From Streptomyces geranii (GTDB taxonomy: Bacteria; Actinomycetota; Actinomycetes; Streptomycetales; Streptomycetaceae), in the NCBI RefSeq assembly GCF_002954775.1, contig NZ_KZ672952.1, forward strand, positions 438,883-502,882: a stretch of 64,000 nucleotides of DNA. The letters are read 5' to 3'. The translations under genes and the position numbers were made by a program. The notes under the pieces are model-generated. The model had not been told where the DNA came from and ran no database searches. It was given only the letters and a program-made list of their open reading frames with translations. Of this stretch, positions 53,136-63,031 are shown in pieces. Within the stretch, counting starts at the first letter, position 1; every line of letters starts with the position of its first letter.

Positions 53136-54178
53136 ACGGTGTCCAGGCCCTTGTTGCGGCGCAGCAGCCACAGGAAGAAGGGGGCGCCGAGGAGGGCGGT
53201 GAGGATGCCCAGCGGCAGTTCGTTGGGGCGGGTGAGGGTGCGGGAGAGCAGGTCGACGAGGACCAGGTAGATCGCGCCCAGGAGTGCGGTCAGGGGCAGC
53301 AGTCTGCGGTGGTCGGCGCCGGTGGTGAGGCGGACGAGGTGCGGGATCATCAGGCCGACGAAGCCGATGCCGCCCGCGACGGCGATGACGGTGCCGGTGA
53401 GCAGGGCGCTGATGACGAGCAGGATCGCGCGCAGCCGGTTGACGTCCACGCCGAGGGCGGTCGCGGACTCGTCGCCCGCCAGCAGGGCGTTGAGGCGCCG
53501 GCCGAACAGGGTCAGCACGACGGTGCTGGTCAGGACGACCACGGCGACGGTGGGCAGCTGGTCCCACTGGGCACCGGCGACGCTGCCGAGCATCCAGAAC
53601 ATCACCGTCCGCAGCTCGGTGGGCGTCGCGAGCAGCTGGACGAAGCTGGTCAGCGAGAGGAGGACGTAGCCGACGGCGACTCCGGCCAGGACCAGCCGGG
53701 TGGGGGCCAGCCGGCCCCGCCGCTGTCCCAGGGCGAACACCAGGACACCGGCGGCCAGTGCGCCGACGAAGGCCGCGCCGGACACCCCGAGCCCGCCGAG
53801 TCCGCCGAGGGCCGCGCCGCCGAGGGTGATGACCAGGACGGCGCCCAGGGAGGCACCGTACGAGAAGCCCAGGACGATCGGGTCGGCGAGCGGGTTGGAG
53901 ACCAGGGTCTGCAGCACCGCACCGACCACCGCGAGGCCCGCGCCGACCAGGGCGGCCAGCAGGACGCGGGGGGCGCGGAAGGTCCACACGATCTGGTCGA
54001 GCGCCGGGTCGTCGGTGGCTCCCCCGCTGGTGAGGTGACGCAGGAGGATTCCCCACACGTCACCGACCGGGATGTTGACCGCGCCGATGCTCACCGCCAC
54101 CACCATCACGGCGACGAGCACGGCGAGCAGGCCGGTGATCGCGAGCGGCAGTCGCAGTCGGCCCGGGATCCTGCTCAG
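53132..54178 (-). CDS. FecCD-type ABC permease of a metallophore importer, probable CTG start
   Basis: This 348-residue permease has nine to ten membrane segments and family motifs (LPLAITGLLAVLVAVMVVAV, VGAVLQTLVSNPLADPIVLG, GLMIPHLVRLTTG). No ATG or GTG exists that would include the full first membrane segment: the first GTG codons fall inside it. A CTG at 54178 overlaps the stop of the binding protein (CTGA), just as ATGA overlaps do elsewhere, and gives exactly the usual family length. It is therefore annotated as a non-standard CTG start; a GTG start inside segment 1 would be too short. Confidence 0.8.
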   Translation of the reverse strand: MSRIPGRLRLPLAITGLLAVLVAVMVVAVSIGAVNIPVGDVWGILLRHLTSGGATDDPALDQIVWTFRAPRVLLAALVGAGLAVVGAVLQTLVSNPLADPIVLGFSYGASLGAVLVITLGGAALGGLGGLGVSGAAFVGALAAGVLVFALGQRRGRLAPTRLVLAGVAVGYVLLSLTSFVQLLATPTELRTVMFWMLGSVAGAQWDQLPTVAVVVLTSTVVLTLFGRRLNALLAGDESATALGVDVNRLRAILLVISALLTGTVIAVAGGIGFVGLMIPHLVRLTTGADHRRLLPLTALLGAIYLVLVDLLSRTLTRPNELPLGILTALLGAPFFLWLLRRNKGLDTV

Positions 54179-55215
54179 AACTTGTCGGGGTGCAGCGCCT
54201 TGGCGATCTTCGCCACGGCCAGGTCGTTGCTCGGGCCGAGGTACATCGAGTCCGACAGCGCCACGTACGTGTTGTTCTTCGCGGCCGGCCACTGGGGGAA
54301 CTCCTTCAGCAGTTTCTTGGCGTAGGCCGCCGGGTTCGGGTCGTTGTAGCCGATGACGACGAGCGCGTCGACGTCGGTGGCGGCCACCTTCTCCTTGCTC
54401 AGGTCGGCGAAGGAGGTCTCCGAGGCGTTCTCGAAGGCGTTGGTGCCGCCGGCCTTGGCGAGGACGTCGTTGTAGATGCCCTTGGCGACGACCGAGCTGA
54501 AGTCGTTGCCGCCCATGGCCATGTTGGAGAACAGGACCATGACCTTGGGCGTCTTCTCGCCCTTCACCTTGGCGGCGACGTCGGCGATGCTCTTCTCGGA
54601 GGCGGCGATCAGCTTCTCGGCCTCGGCGCTCCTGCCGAAGATCTTGCCCATGTCCCGCAGCAGTGTGTAGCTGTCGGCGATGGTCATCTTCGAGGTGTCC
54701 TGGTCGCAACCCTGCGGCGAGACATAGGAGTTGGCGCCCACTTCCTTCAACTGCTCACGGGTGGCGAAGCCGTTCTTCTCGTCGAAGCCGTACGAGGTGG
54801 TGGACAGCACCAGGTCGGGGCGCAGTCCGATCATGGCCTCGCGCGGGATGTCGTAGGCGTCGTTGAGCTTGACGTCACCGGTGGGCAGGGCCTTGATGGC
54901 CGCGGCGCGACCGGAGACCTCGGACATGCCGTAGGTCTGCTGGTTGGCGACGATCTTGTCGCCGAGCCCGAGGGCGAGCAGGGTGGAGACCTCGGCGACG
55001 GAGGCGCCGTTCATGACGACGACCCGGCCGGGCGTCTCGGTGAACTTCTCGGACGTGCCGCAGTTCTCCAGGGTGACCGGGTAGCCGGAGGTGCCCGCCT
55101 GTGCGGACACCTTGCCACCGGTCGCGGCGGTCGTCTCCGTCGAGTCGGCGCAGGCAGTGGTGACCAGACAGAGGGCGCCGGCCAGGGCGATGGCGACCGG
55201 CCGTTTCTTCGGCAT
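54175..55215 (-). CDS. FepB/BtuF-type substrate-binding lipoprotein (metallophore importer)
   Basis: This 346-residue protein has a lipoprotein signal peptide (KKRPVAIALAGALCLVTTAC; the acylated Cys is near residue 22). The mature part shows the class III binding-protein fold with a long central helix: VVVMNGASVAEVSTLLALGL at the start of domain 1, IGLRPDLVL, and TDVDALVVIGY in domain 2. It is likely to capture the metal-charged peptide made by the cluster. It lies 90 bp behind the NRPS gene on the same strand. Confidence 0.88.
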   Translation of the reverse strand: MPKKRPVAIALAGALCLVTTACADSTETTAATGGKVSAQAGTSGYPVTLENCGTSEKFTETPGRVVVMNGASVAEVSTLLALGLGDKIVANQQTYGMSEVSGRAAAIKALPTGDVKLNDAYDIPREAMIGLRPDLVLSTTSYGFDEKNGFATREQLKEVGANSYVSPQGCDQDTSKMTIADSYTLLRDMGKIFGRSAEAEKLIAASEKSIADVAAKVKGEKTPKVMVLFSNMAMGGNDFSSVVAKGIYNDVLAKAGGTNAFENASETSFADLSKEKVAATDVDALVVIGYNDPNPAAYAKKLLKEFPQWPAAKNNTYVALSDSMYLGPSNDLAVAKIAKALHPDKF

Positions 55216-55305
55216 GCGGGCTCCTTGGTGCGGGGTGTTCGTGACGCGACGGGTTGTGCTGCAGTAGTCGGGGGGTTACGCCCGCGAGTTCCCGGAGACG
55301 CCCAA

Positions 55306-58300
55306 CTACTTTGCGGGAACGGGGAGATGACCCTGTTTCCCGACCGGCGCGGGCAGCGCTCCGGCGGTGACGCAGTGGTCGAGGTAGCGGAGGACGAGGT
55401 CCCGGTCGACGACCGGGGGCGTGATACCGCTGCCGCGCAGACCGTTCACGACGTTGTCGGATCGGACGTGGCCCAAGCGCAGATCGGGCCCGGGGGCATC
55501 GTCAGGCCTGGTGGTGCCGTTGGGGCTGGTAGTGCCGTTGGGGCTGGTAGTGCTGTGGGGGCTGATGGTGTCATCGGCGCCGGTGTCCCAGGAGTCGAGA
55601 AAGGCGAGCGTGGTCGCCGCGACGCCGGAGGCCGCCCGTGGCAGCTCGGCCCGCCACTGCGCCAGGGGCAGGCGGCGCAGCCGGTAGCCGTACTCCTCCA
55701 GCCAGTCGTAGAGGTCGGCCAGCCGGACGGGGGCCACGGTGGCGTGGTTGAAGACCGTGGCGACGGGCGGGTGTCGCGTGAGGCCGAGGTGTACGAGGGC
55801 CCGGGCGACGTGATCGACCGGCGTCCAGGTCTCCTCCTCGAACAGCTCGGGGACGATCCCGGCGGGGACTCCGGCGCGCAGCACGCTCCACAGGAAGTCC
55901 CGCTCGTTGACGTACCCGGTGCCGGCGGGGCCGACGATCCGGCCGAGCCGGTGCACGGTGACCGGCAGCCCCCGCTCGGCGGCCTGTTCGAGGAGCCGCT
56001 CGGCGGCCCACTTCGACTGCTGGTAGCCGTACCGCAGTCCGGGGTGGGGCGGGAAGAACGCCTCCGGCACTTCGGGGGCGAGCCCGAGGGGCGGGGCGAC
56101 GGAGAGGGTCGACACGAAGTGCAGGGGAATGGAGCGAACGGCCGCGAGGCGCAGCAACTCCCGGGTGGACTCCGTGTTGGCGGCACGCAGGGTGGCGTAC
56201 TCGCGCATGATGCTGACGGTCGCCGCGTTGTGCAGGACCGCCGTGCAGGTGCGGGCGAGTTCGGCGAACGTCCCGTCGGTCAGTTCGAGTTGGGGGCGGG
56301 CGAGGTCGGCGGGGAGTGCGGTGACGCGGGCGTGTGCGGTGTCCGGGAGCCGGAACTGGTGACTTTCCAGCGCCTGTTGGAGGCGGGCGGCGGCCTCGGC
56401 GGGGCTCGGGGCGCGGACGAGGCAGACGACGTCCGCCGTGGTGCTCGTGAGGAGTTCGGCCAGGAGGTGCACGCCGACGAAGCCGGTGGCGCCGGTGAGC
56501 AGGATTCTGTGGGGTGCTCTGTCCAGCGCCCAGGCGGCTCGGGGTGCGTCGCCGGGGCGGATGTCCGGGTCGAGGACTGTGTCGGTGAGCAGGGTCGCCG
56601 GGAGTGTAGGGGCCTGCGGCCGTACGGGCGCCCGCAGTTGGAGGAAGGCGGCCAGTTCGGCGGGGGTCGGGTACTGGAACAGCCAGGCGACCTTCACCTC
56701 GCGGCGGAGTTCGACGCCGAGCCGGTTGGCGACCTGGATGGCCTGGAGCGACTGGGCGCCCAGATCGAACACGTCGTCGTGCGCGGAGACGACGGCGACG
56801 CCCAGGGCCCGCTGCCAGACGGCGGCGACGACGCGCTCCAGCGAGCTGTCGTTGGCGGCTTCCCGCGTACAGGGTTCAGGGGCCGTCTTCTCGGCGAGCG
56901 CGTTCCGGTCGATCTTTCCTGAGGCGGTCAAGGGCAGTCGGTCCAGGAACTCGACGGCCGAGGGGATCGTCGCCGGGGGCAGGTTCGCCCTCAAGTGGTC
57001 CCGGATCAGGGCGACTTCGGGGGCCGGCCCCTCCGGCACGACATGGGCGACCAGACGGCGCGTGCCGTCGGCGAGCACCTGGCCGACGACGGCGGCATCG
57101 CGCACTGCTGGATGGGCCAGGAGGGCGCTCTCGACCTCGGCGGGATGGACACGATGTCCGCTGATCTTGAACTCGCCGTCCGCGCGGCCCAGATGACGCA
57201 GTTGCCCGTCGTCGCCGATCCGGGCGAGGTCGCCGGTGCGGTAGGCGCGGGGCGCTCCGGGGAGTGCGTGGAGGGGGGCGAAGCGGGCGGCGTCCGGTGG
57301 GTGCTCGCCTCGGTAGCCGAGGGCCAAGTTGTCGCCGATGAGGTGGAGTTCGCCGTCGACGACGGCGACGCGGGTGCCGGGCAGGGGCAGGCCGATGGGG
57401 ACGTCTCCCGGGGCGAGGGCCGGATCGTGCAGGTCGGCGACGGTGGCGACCACGGTAGCCTCGGTCGGGCCGTACGTGTTCAGCAGCCGTACCGCCGCCG
57501 CCTTGCCGACGGACTCCCGCCAGCGGTCGACGCGTTCGGGGAGGGCGGCCTCGCCGCCGATGACGACGGTGTGCACCTCGGCGGGCAGCGCGGCGGCGCC
57601 GGTCGAGACGGCGTACGCCAGTTCGTGCCAGTAGGCGGTGGGCAGGTCGAGGTAGCTGATCCGGAGGCGGGCGCAGGCGTCCAGGAAGCCGGGGAGCGAG
57701 TCGGTCATGTCGTCGGTACGGACGACGAGGGTGGCGCCCGCGCAGAGGGTGAGGAAGATTTCCTCGACGCTGGTGTCGAAGTGCGGGGCGGCGAACTGCA
57801 GTACGCGGTCCGTGAGTTGGGGGCCGTAGCGGTGTGCGGCACCGGCGACGAAGTGCGCGAGGGCACGGTGGCCGATCTCTACTCCCTTGGGGCGTCCGGT
57901 GGAGCCCGAGGTGTGGATGAGGTAGGCGAGGTTGTCGGGGGTGGGGGTGGGGGTGGAGGCGGTGGGACGCTCGGACGTCGGGATGGGTGCGGTGCCCTCG
58001 TCGGTCGGCGGCTTCACCCGGTCGGCCAGGGGTGCCGACCGGTCGAGGGTCAGCCGTGGCAGGTCCCCGAACCCGTCGGCGTGCGCGTCGGTCGTCAGGA
58101 CAAGTGCGGGGTCCGCGTCGGCCAGTAGCTCCGCCCTTCTCGCCCGGGGTGCCGTCGGGTCCAGTGGGCAGTAGGCCGCGCCGGAGAGCAGTACGCCCAG
58201 GATCGCCGTGATCGCGTCGATGCCCCGGGGCAGGGCGACCGCCACAACGTCGCCGGGGCCGATCCTGCGGGCGGCCAGTCGTGCCGCCAGCGCGTGGGCC

Positions 58301-59757
58301 GCGCCGAGGAGTTGGGCGTAGGTGAGATGGTGGCCGTCGTGCTCGACGGCGATGGCGCCGCCGCGTCGGGCGGCGTGGTCGGCGATCAGGGCGAGGACCG
58401 GGCGTGGCGGTGCGGGCAGTGGGCCTCCGTCCAGGACCGTGACCGGTGGTGCGGGCTGTCGGGGGGCCAACTCGTCGAAGGGGCGGTCTGGTTCGGCCAG
58501 GGCCCGGCCCAGCAGGGTGAGCAGGTCGTCGCGCAGGGCGGTGACGTCCGGCTCCGTGTAGAGGTCGGGGTTGGCGTCCACGGCGATGCGCAGGCCCGCG
58601 CCCTCGGAGCGGTCGTACACGTTGACGGACAGGTCGTCGACCGGGCCAGCCGAGATGTTGTGGACGGTGCTGCGGTGTCCGGCGAAACGCAGGTCGTAGG
58701 CGAAGGGCATGATGTTGACGCCCGGACCCGACAACCGGCGCTGTCCGCCGACGAGTCGGAGGTCGCGTCGCAGTTGTTCGTAGCGGTAGCGCTGGTGGGG
58801 CAGGCCGGCGCGCAGATCGCGGGAGATCCGGGCCGCGAGGTCGCGCAGGGTGTCCGCGCCGGAGACCGGGACGCGCAGGGGCAGGATGTTGCGGACCGTG
58901 CAGGGGACGCGGAGCGAGACCGAGCCCAGGCGGCCCATCGTCGGCAGCCCGAGGACGATCTCCGGTGCGCCCGTCGCGTGGTGCAGTTGGGCCACAGTCA
59001 CCGCCAGCAGCACCTCCGACCAGGTCACCCCGAGGTCGCGGGCGCCGGCACGCAAGGTCTGCGTATGCGCCGGGTCGAGGTCGGTCACCCGGCGGTGGAA
59101 GGTGCGGGCGGGCAGTGCCGTACGGCCTGCGGGGGTGGCCACGGGTGGGCGGTCCGCGAACCGGTCCGTCCAGTGGGCGCGGTCCTTGGCGAAGCGGGGC
59201 GACTCCCGGTAGGCGCGTTCCTCGTCCCGTACCGAGGCGAGGGTGCCGAAGCCGCTGTCGCCGACCGGCTCGCCCGCCGCCAGCGCCGTGTAGACCTCGG
59301 CGACGCGGTGGGCGACCAGGGAGAGGCCGTAGCCGTCGAGGGCGATGTGGTGCACGCGGTGGTACCAGAGGTGTTCCTCCGGTGCGATCCGCAGCAGGGC
59401 GTGGCCGAAGACGGGGTCGTGCGCTAGGTCGACGGGACGGGCCATGTCCCGGTCCATCCAGGCCAGGGCCGCCGCGTACGGGTCAGGCTCCGCGGTCAGG
59501 TCGGCCGTGTGCGGCGCCCAGCCGTCGGCCGGGGCGGGTGTCTCCCACGGCCGGCCCGTCTCGTCGACGACGTAGGCGACGTTCAGGGCCTCCGTCTCCG
59601 CGACCACGTGGTGCAGGGCGGCGTCGAAGACGGCGGTGTCCACCGGGCCGTGGATGTGTACGTACTCGGCCGTGTTGTACGCGGGACTGTCCACGTCGAA
59701 CTGCTGACCGGCCCAGATGCCCTCCTGGGCGGCCAGCAGCGGGTGACGCGCCGTCAC
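55306..59757 (-). CDS. Nonribosomal peptide synthetase, C-A-PCP-R (ScoA/MmaA-type, isonitrile lipopeptide)
   Basis: The 1483-residue enzyme has a condensation domain with HHIALDG (136-142), an adenylation domain with HTSGSTGRPKG near residue 612, NTYGPTEATV, YRTGDLARI and a Lys in TASGKIDRNAL, a carrier domain with LGAQSLQ (Ser near 1001), and a terminal reductase with GATGFVG (near 1089) and YGYQQSK (near 1245). A single module with R domain and upstream ScoB-E homologues matches actinobacterial isonitrile lipopeptide synthetases. GTG 59757 overlaps the carrier protein stop. An 18-bp in-frame tandem repeat (55510-55560) encodes Ser-Pro-Asn-Gly-Thr-Thr near the C-terminus. Confidence 0.92.
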   Translation of the reverse strand: MTARHPLLAAQEGIWAGQQFDVDSPAYNTAEYVHIHGPVDTAVFDAALHHVVAETEALNVAYVVDETGRPWETPAPADGWAPHTADLTAEPDPYAAALAWMDRDMARPVDLAHDPVFGHALLRIAPEEHLWYHRVHHIALDGYGLSLVAHRVAEVYTALAAGEPVGDSGFGTLASVRDEERAYRESPRFAKDRAHWTDRFADRPPVATPAGRTALPARTFHRRVTDLDPAHTQTLRAGARDLGVTWSEVLLAVTVAQLHHATGAPEIVLGLPTMGRLGSVSLRVPCTVRNILPLRVPVSGADTLRDLAARISRDLRAGLPHQRYRYEQLRRDLRLVGGQRRLSGPGVNIMPFAYDLRFAGHRSTVHNISAGPVDDLSVNVYDRSEGAGLRIAVDANPDLYTEPDVTALRDDLLTLLGRALAEPDRPFDELAPRQPAPPVTVLDGGPLPAPPRPVLALIADHAARRGGAIAVEHDGHHLTYAQLLGAAHALAARLAARRIGPGDVVAVALPRGIDAITAILGVLLSGAAYCPLDPTAPRARRAELLADADPALVLTTDAHADGFGDLPRLTLDRSAPLADRVKPPTDEGTAPIPTSERPTASTPTPTPDNLAYLIHTSGSTGRPKGVEIGHRALAHFVAGAAHRYGPQLTDRVLQFAAPHFDTSVEEIFLTLCAGATLVVRTDDMTDSLPGFLDACARLRISYLDLPTAYWHELAYAVSTGAAALPAEVHTVVIGGEAALPERVDRWRESVGKAAAVRLLNTYGPTEATVVATVADLHDPALAPGDVPIGLPLPGTRVAVVDGELHLIGDNLALGYRGEHPPDAARFAPLHALPGAPRAYRTGDLARIGDDGQLRHLGRADGEFKISGHRVHPAEVESALLAHPAVRDAAVVGQVLADGTRRLVAHVVPEGPAPEVALIRDHLRANLPPATIPSAVEFLDRLPLTASGKIDRNALAEKTAPEPCTREAANDSSLERVVAAVWQRALGVAVVSAHDDVFDLGAQSLQAIQVANRLGVELRREVKVAWLFQYPTPAELAAFLQLRAPVRPQAPTLPATLLTDTVLDPDIRPGDAPRAAWALDRAPHRILLTGATGFVGVHLLAELLTSTTADVVCLVRAPSPAEAAARLQQALESHQFRLPDTAHARVTALPADLARPQLELTDGTFAELARTCTAVLHNAATVSIMREYATLRAANTESTRELLRLAAVRSIPLHFVSTLSVAPPLGLAPEVPEAFFPPHPGLRYGYQQSKWAAERLLEQAAERGLPVTVHRLGRIVGPAGTGYVNERDFLWSVLRAGVPAGIVPELFEEETWTPVDHVARALVHLGLTRHPPVATVFNHATVAPVRLADLYDWLEEYGYRLRRLPLAQWRAELPRAASGVAATTLAFLDSWDTGADDTISPHSTTSPNGTTSPNGTTRPDDAPGPDLRLGHVRSDNVVNGLRGSGITPPVVDRDLVLRYLDHCVTAGALPAPVGKQGHLPVPAK

Positions 59758-59999
59758 GTGGTTCCCCCTTGGCGTGCTTCGAGGAGCTGCCACCACTGGG
59801 CGAACGACGTGCACTCGGCGAGTTCGACGAAGGTCACCTGCACGCCGGTCTCCCGCCAGCGTTCGATGAGGGTGACGATGCGCAGGGAGTCGACTCCGGC
59901 GTAGAGGGGGTTCTCGTCGAGGTCGACCTCGTCGGGCCGCTGGTACAGGAACTCCGCCAGGTCCGCGCGGAAGCCGTCGAGGGTGAGGGGAGCAGGCAT
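59754..59999 (-). CDS. Stand-alone acyl carrier protein (ScoB/MmaB-type)
   Basis: This 81-residue carrier protein has the phosphopantetheine site Ser38 in YAGVDSLRIV. It holds the acyl chain while ScoD, ScoE and the NRPS act. ATG 59999 is chosen because the family begins there, and its stop overlaps the NRPS start by 4 bp. Confidence 0.88.
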   Translation of the reverse strand: MPAPLTLDGFRADLAEFLYQRPDEVDLDENPLYAGVDSLRIVTLIERWRETGVQVTFVELAECTSFAQWWQLLEARQGGTT

Positions 60000-60031
60000 G
60001 CGGTTCTCTCTCAATGAGTCCTGGTAGCCGG

Positions 60032-61567
60032 TCAGTTGACCTTGCGGGCAGAGTCGCCCCAAAAGCGGTCGCGCAGTTCGCGGCGGAGGATCTTGCCGCT
60101 GGGGTTGCGCGGCACGCTGTCGATGAACTCGTAGCGGGTGGGCAGCTTGAAGCTCGCGAGCTGCGGGACGAGGAAGGTGTGCAGGTCCCGGGGTGTGGGC
60201 TCCTGCCCGGGGGCGGAGTCGGGGACGACGAAGGCGTGCACGTACTCGCCCCAGCGTTCGTCGGGGGCGCCGACGACGACGGCCTCGGCGACGCCGGGAT
60301 GGCCTTCCAGTACGTTCTCGATCTCGGCCGGGTAGACGTTCTCACCGGCGACGAGGATCGCGTCCTTGATGCGGTCGCGGATGAAGACGTAGCCGTCCTC
60401 GTCGACATAACCGGCGTCCCCGGTGTGGATCCAGCCGTCGACCAGGGTCTCGGCGGTCTTGTCGGGCAGTCCCCAGTACTCGACCATGCGGGCCGGGGTG
60501 TGCAGGCAGACCTCGCCGATCGCGCCCGGCGGCAGTTCGCGGCCCTCGGCGTCGATCACCTTGCTGCGTACACCCGGATAGGGGTGTCCGGCGGCCTGCA
60601 TGAGGGGGCCGCCGGGGACATGGGCGGCGGGCGGCAGACAGACGGCGGTGTTGCCGGTCTCGGTGAGGCCGTAGATCTGCGCGAACTCGCAGTCCAGGAC
60701 TGCGAGGCTCTCCTCCAGCAGCGCCTCGGAGATCGGCGAGCCGCCGTACACCGTCTTGCGGAGCGTGGTGAAGTCCTTTGCCTCGACGCCCGGTTCGGTC
60801 AGCATCATGCGGAGCATCGCGGGGACCACACAGGCGGTGGTGATGCCGAGGTCGCGGATCAGGTCCACGGCCTGACGGGCGGCGAAGGCGCGCATCGCCA
60901 CGATGGTCGTGCCGGCGTTGAGGTTCTGGGTGGCCCACCACAGGCCGCCGATATGGAATCCCGGAATGCCGACGAGGGCGATGTCACCGTCCCGCCAGTC
61001 GATCCAGTCCAGTCCCTCGCTCGCCAGGGCGTCCCGGATCGCGAAGAAGCTGCGGTGGGCCAGGACTACGCCCTTGGGCAGCCCGGTCGTACCGCTGGTG
61101 TAGAGCTGGGCGACAGGTGTGTCCGGGGTCGGCTCGAACTCCGTTTCCCCGTCGCCGTGTTCGGCACGCCACTCCCGTAGCGAGCCCAGCGGTACGACCG
61201 TCTCCGGGGGCGCGGTCGGCATCTTGTCGACGATCGGGCCGAACTCGTCCTCCAGGAACAGGAGTCGGGTGCCGGAGTCCTGGAGGATGTGGCTGACCTC
61301 GGGCGCGGTGAGCCGCCAGTTGACGGGGACGAGTACGGTGCCGCTCTTGGCGCAGCCGAAGAGGATCTCGTAGTAGTGCTCGGACTCCTTGCCGAGGTAG
61401 GCGACCCGGTCGCCGGGTGCGAGTCCGGCGGCCTTGAGTGCGTGGGCGATGCGGTTGCTCTCGCGGTGCAGTTGCCCGTACGTCAGGGTGCGGCCCTCGC
61501 AGAGGACGGCGGGGAGGTCCGGACGGCGCTCGGCGTGGTGACGGGTGGTCTGGGCGAGCGTCTTCAT
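60032..61567 (-). CDS. Acyl-ACP ligase (FadD10/ScoC-type)
   Basis: This 511-residue ANL-superfamily enzyme has AQLYTSGTTGLPKGVVLAH (P-loop), YGLTETGNTA, WIHTGDAGYVDEDG and the C-terminal Lys in NPSGKILRREL. In isonitrile lipopeptide clusters this ligase activates a medium-length fatty acid as AMP ester and loads it on the stand-alone carrier instead of CoA. ATG 61567 follows GGAGGG 7 nt upstream. It is separated from scoD by a 14-bp tandem repeat. Confidence 0.9.
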   Translation of the reverse strand: MKTLAQTTRHHAERRPDLPAVLCEGRTLTYGQLHRESNRIAHALKAAGLAPGDRVAYLGKESEHYYEILFGCAKSGTVLVPVNWRLTAPEVSHILQDSGTRLLFLEDEFGPIVDKMPTAPPETVVPLGSLREWRAEHGDGETEFEPTPDTPVAQLYTSGTTGLPKGVVLAHRSFFAIRDALASEGLDWIDWRDGDIALVGIPGFHIGGLWWATQNLNAGTTIVAMRAFAARQAVDLIRDLGITTACVVPAMLRMMLTEPGVEAKDFTTLRKTVYGGSPISEALLEESLAVLDCEFAQIYGLTETGNTAVCLPPAAHVPGGPLMQAAGHPYPGVRSKVIDAEGRELPPGAIGEVCLHTPARMVEYWGLPDKTAETLVDGWIHTGDAGYVDEDGYVFIRDRIKDAILVAGENVYPAEIENVLEGHPGVAEAVVVGAPDERWGEYVHAFVVPDSAPGQEPTPRDLHTFLVPQLASFKLPTRYEFIDSVPRNPSGKILRRELRDRFWGDSARKVN

Positions 61568-61585
61568 GGGCGAACCCTCCAATGT

Positions 61586-61627
61586 TCAGGGGACGTTGGT
61601 CAGGAGACGTTGATCAGGGGATGTTGA
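61586..61627 (-). repeat. Three tandem 14-bp repeats across the ScoD stop codon
   Basis: Plus-strand units TCAGGGGACGTTGG (61586-61599), TCAGGAGACGTTGA and TCAGGGGATGTTGA (61614-61627) follow each other without gap. The last contains the ScoD stop codon; the array ends 18 bp before the ScoC-type gene start. Confidence 0.8.
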
Positions 61628-62111
61628 CGAAGGCGAGGGTCGCCTCGCCGTCGCAGCGACCGGAGGTGGCGTCCCAGTAGCGGAAGGCGGTGTCGGCGTA
61701 CAGAAACGGACTGCCGTCGGGCCGTGTGCGGCGGCTGACGGACCGGAACTCCATCTCCCCCGAGAACGCGCGGGGGTCGACCGGTCGCCGGAAGCTGGAG
61801 GAGAAACGGGCGATGAGAATGTCCGGGAGCTGGTGCTTGAAGAAGTCGTCCAGCGTCCAGTCGGCGAATTCCGCGCCAAGGCCGTCCTGGACGGTCTTGG
61901 CGACCAGGAAATACATCATCTGGTTGTAGCAGATGTTCACCTCGACGGAATTCAGATGACCGGTGTCGTCGATGTAGCACGACTCGGAAATCTCGAACTC
62001 ACAGCGCGCGGAGACACGACCGTCGTGTTCGGTCACGACAGCCGAACGCAGGTATTTGCAGTGCTCCTTGTAGGGCACGAGCACCCGCGCCAACAGGGCT
62101 TCGTCCGTCAT
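61614..62111 (-). CDS. Hot-dog thioesterase/Michael-addition enzyme (FcoT/ScoD-type)
   Basis: This 165-residue protein resembles FcoT of mycobacteria, a hot-dog fold enzyme: [45 protein letters not shown]. In isonitrile lipopeptide pathways it adds glycine to an alpha,beta-unsaturated acyl-carrier thioester and releases the product. The ATG overlaps the ScoE-type gene stop (ATGA). The assignment rests on fold-like motifs and operon position. Confidence 0.85.
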   Translation of the reverse strand: MTDEALLARVLVPYKEHCKYLRSAVVTEHDGRVSARCEFEISESCYIDDTGHLNSVEVNICYNQMMYFLVAKTVQDGLGAEFADWTLDDFFKHQLPDILIARFSSSFRRPVDPRAFSGEMEFRSVSRRTRPDGSPFLYADTAFRYWDATSGRCDGEATLAFVNIP

Positions 62112-63010
62112 GCTGCGCGGATCCCGTCGTGGAGTTTGCGCTCGTCGTGGACGGTGACGCGGTAGGAGACGGTCGGCTCGGGCGTGGTCGTGTGCCGGGC
62201 GCGGTGGACGAGGCTGCGGTTGTCCCAGACCAGCAGGTCGCCCCGCTCGAAACTCTGCAGATGGATGTTCTCGTGCTCGAAGCTCTCGTCGAGCTGGCCG
62301 GTGGCGTCGAACAGCCGCTTGAGCAGCTCCTCGTCGAGCGACCGGCCGTCCCGGTCCTCGATGCCGACCGTGAAGCCCTCACTGATGTAGAGGACCGTCT
62401 CACCGGTCATGGGGTGGGTGAAGGTGGTCGGCTGGACGACGGCGGGGGTCTTCCGCTCGACCTCGTCGATGATCTCGGAGAGGGGCCGGTAGACGTCGTG
62501 GGGGCGGATCTTGAAGTACTTGCGCACGGAGTGCCGGCAGTACGTCCCGCCGATCTCCTCCTTCAGCTCCTCGGGCAGCTTCTCGTAGGCCCGGCCCATG
62601 TCGATGAAGTACGTGCCCCGGTTCTTCTCCGGGACGACCTGCGGGTGGATGAGGGTGATCCCGAAGGGGTCGGGCATGAACTGGTAGTCCGCGTGCCAGA
62701 ACTTGCCGGTCTTCGGCACGCCTATCTGCTTGCCGTTCTCGGGCACGTTGGAGGAGACGAACACCTCCGGGACCTCGGGGTGCTTGTACATCGGCTCGTA
62801 GTACGTCTCCGGGCGGCCGAGCAGCGTGCCGAGGGCCAGGAACTCCTGGGGTGAGAGGTGCTGGTTCTTCAGGACGGCGATCTTCTTCGTGTAGACGGCG
62901 TCCTTGAGGGCAGCCACGTCGGCGTCGGTGGCGGTGGTGTGGTCGAAGCCCTCGACCGTCGCGCCGAGCGCGCTGCCGGGCTGGTCCGTGATCTGTATCT
63001 CTCGCTGCAT
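62108..63010 (-). CDS. Fe(II)/2-oxoglutarate-dependent isonitrile synthase (ScoE/MmaE-type)
   Basis: This 300-residue TauD-family oxygenase converts the glycine adduct of the fatty acid into an isonitrile by oxidative decarboxylation. Iron ligands are His106 and Asp108 in KFWHADYQF and His269 in NRSLVHRA; the 2-oxoglutarate Arg284 is in [10 protein letters not shown]. The order ScoE, D, C, B, A with consecutive overlaps matches known isonitrile clusters (mycobacterial Rv0097-Rv0101 and Streptomyces ScoA-E). The start ATG 63010 is preceded by a GGAAG motif and a five-copy repeat array. Confidence 0.93.
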   Translation of the reverse strand: MQREIQITDQPGSALGATVEGFDHTTATDADVAALKDAVYTKKIAVLKNQHLSPQEFLALGTLLGRPETYYEPMYKHPEVPEVFVSSNVPENGKQIGVPKTGKFWHADYQFMPDPFGITLIHPQVVPEKNRGTYFIDMGRAYEKLPEELKEEIGGTYCRHSVRKYFKIRPHDVYRPLSEIIDEVERKTPAVVQPTTFTHPMTGETVLYISEGFTVGIEDRDGRSLDEELLKRLFDATGQLDESFEHENIHLQSFERGDLLVWDNRSLVHRARHTTTPEPTVSYRVTVHDERKLHDGIRAA

Positions 63011-63031
63011 GGGGGTGCTTCCTTACGTGGC

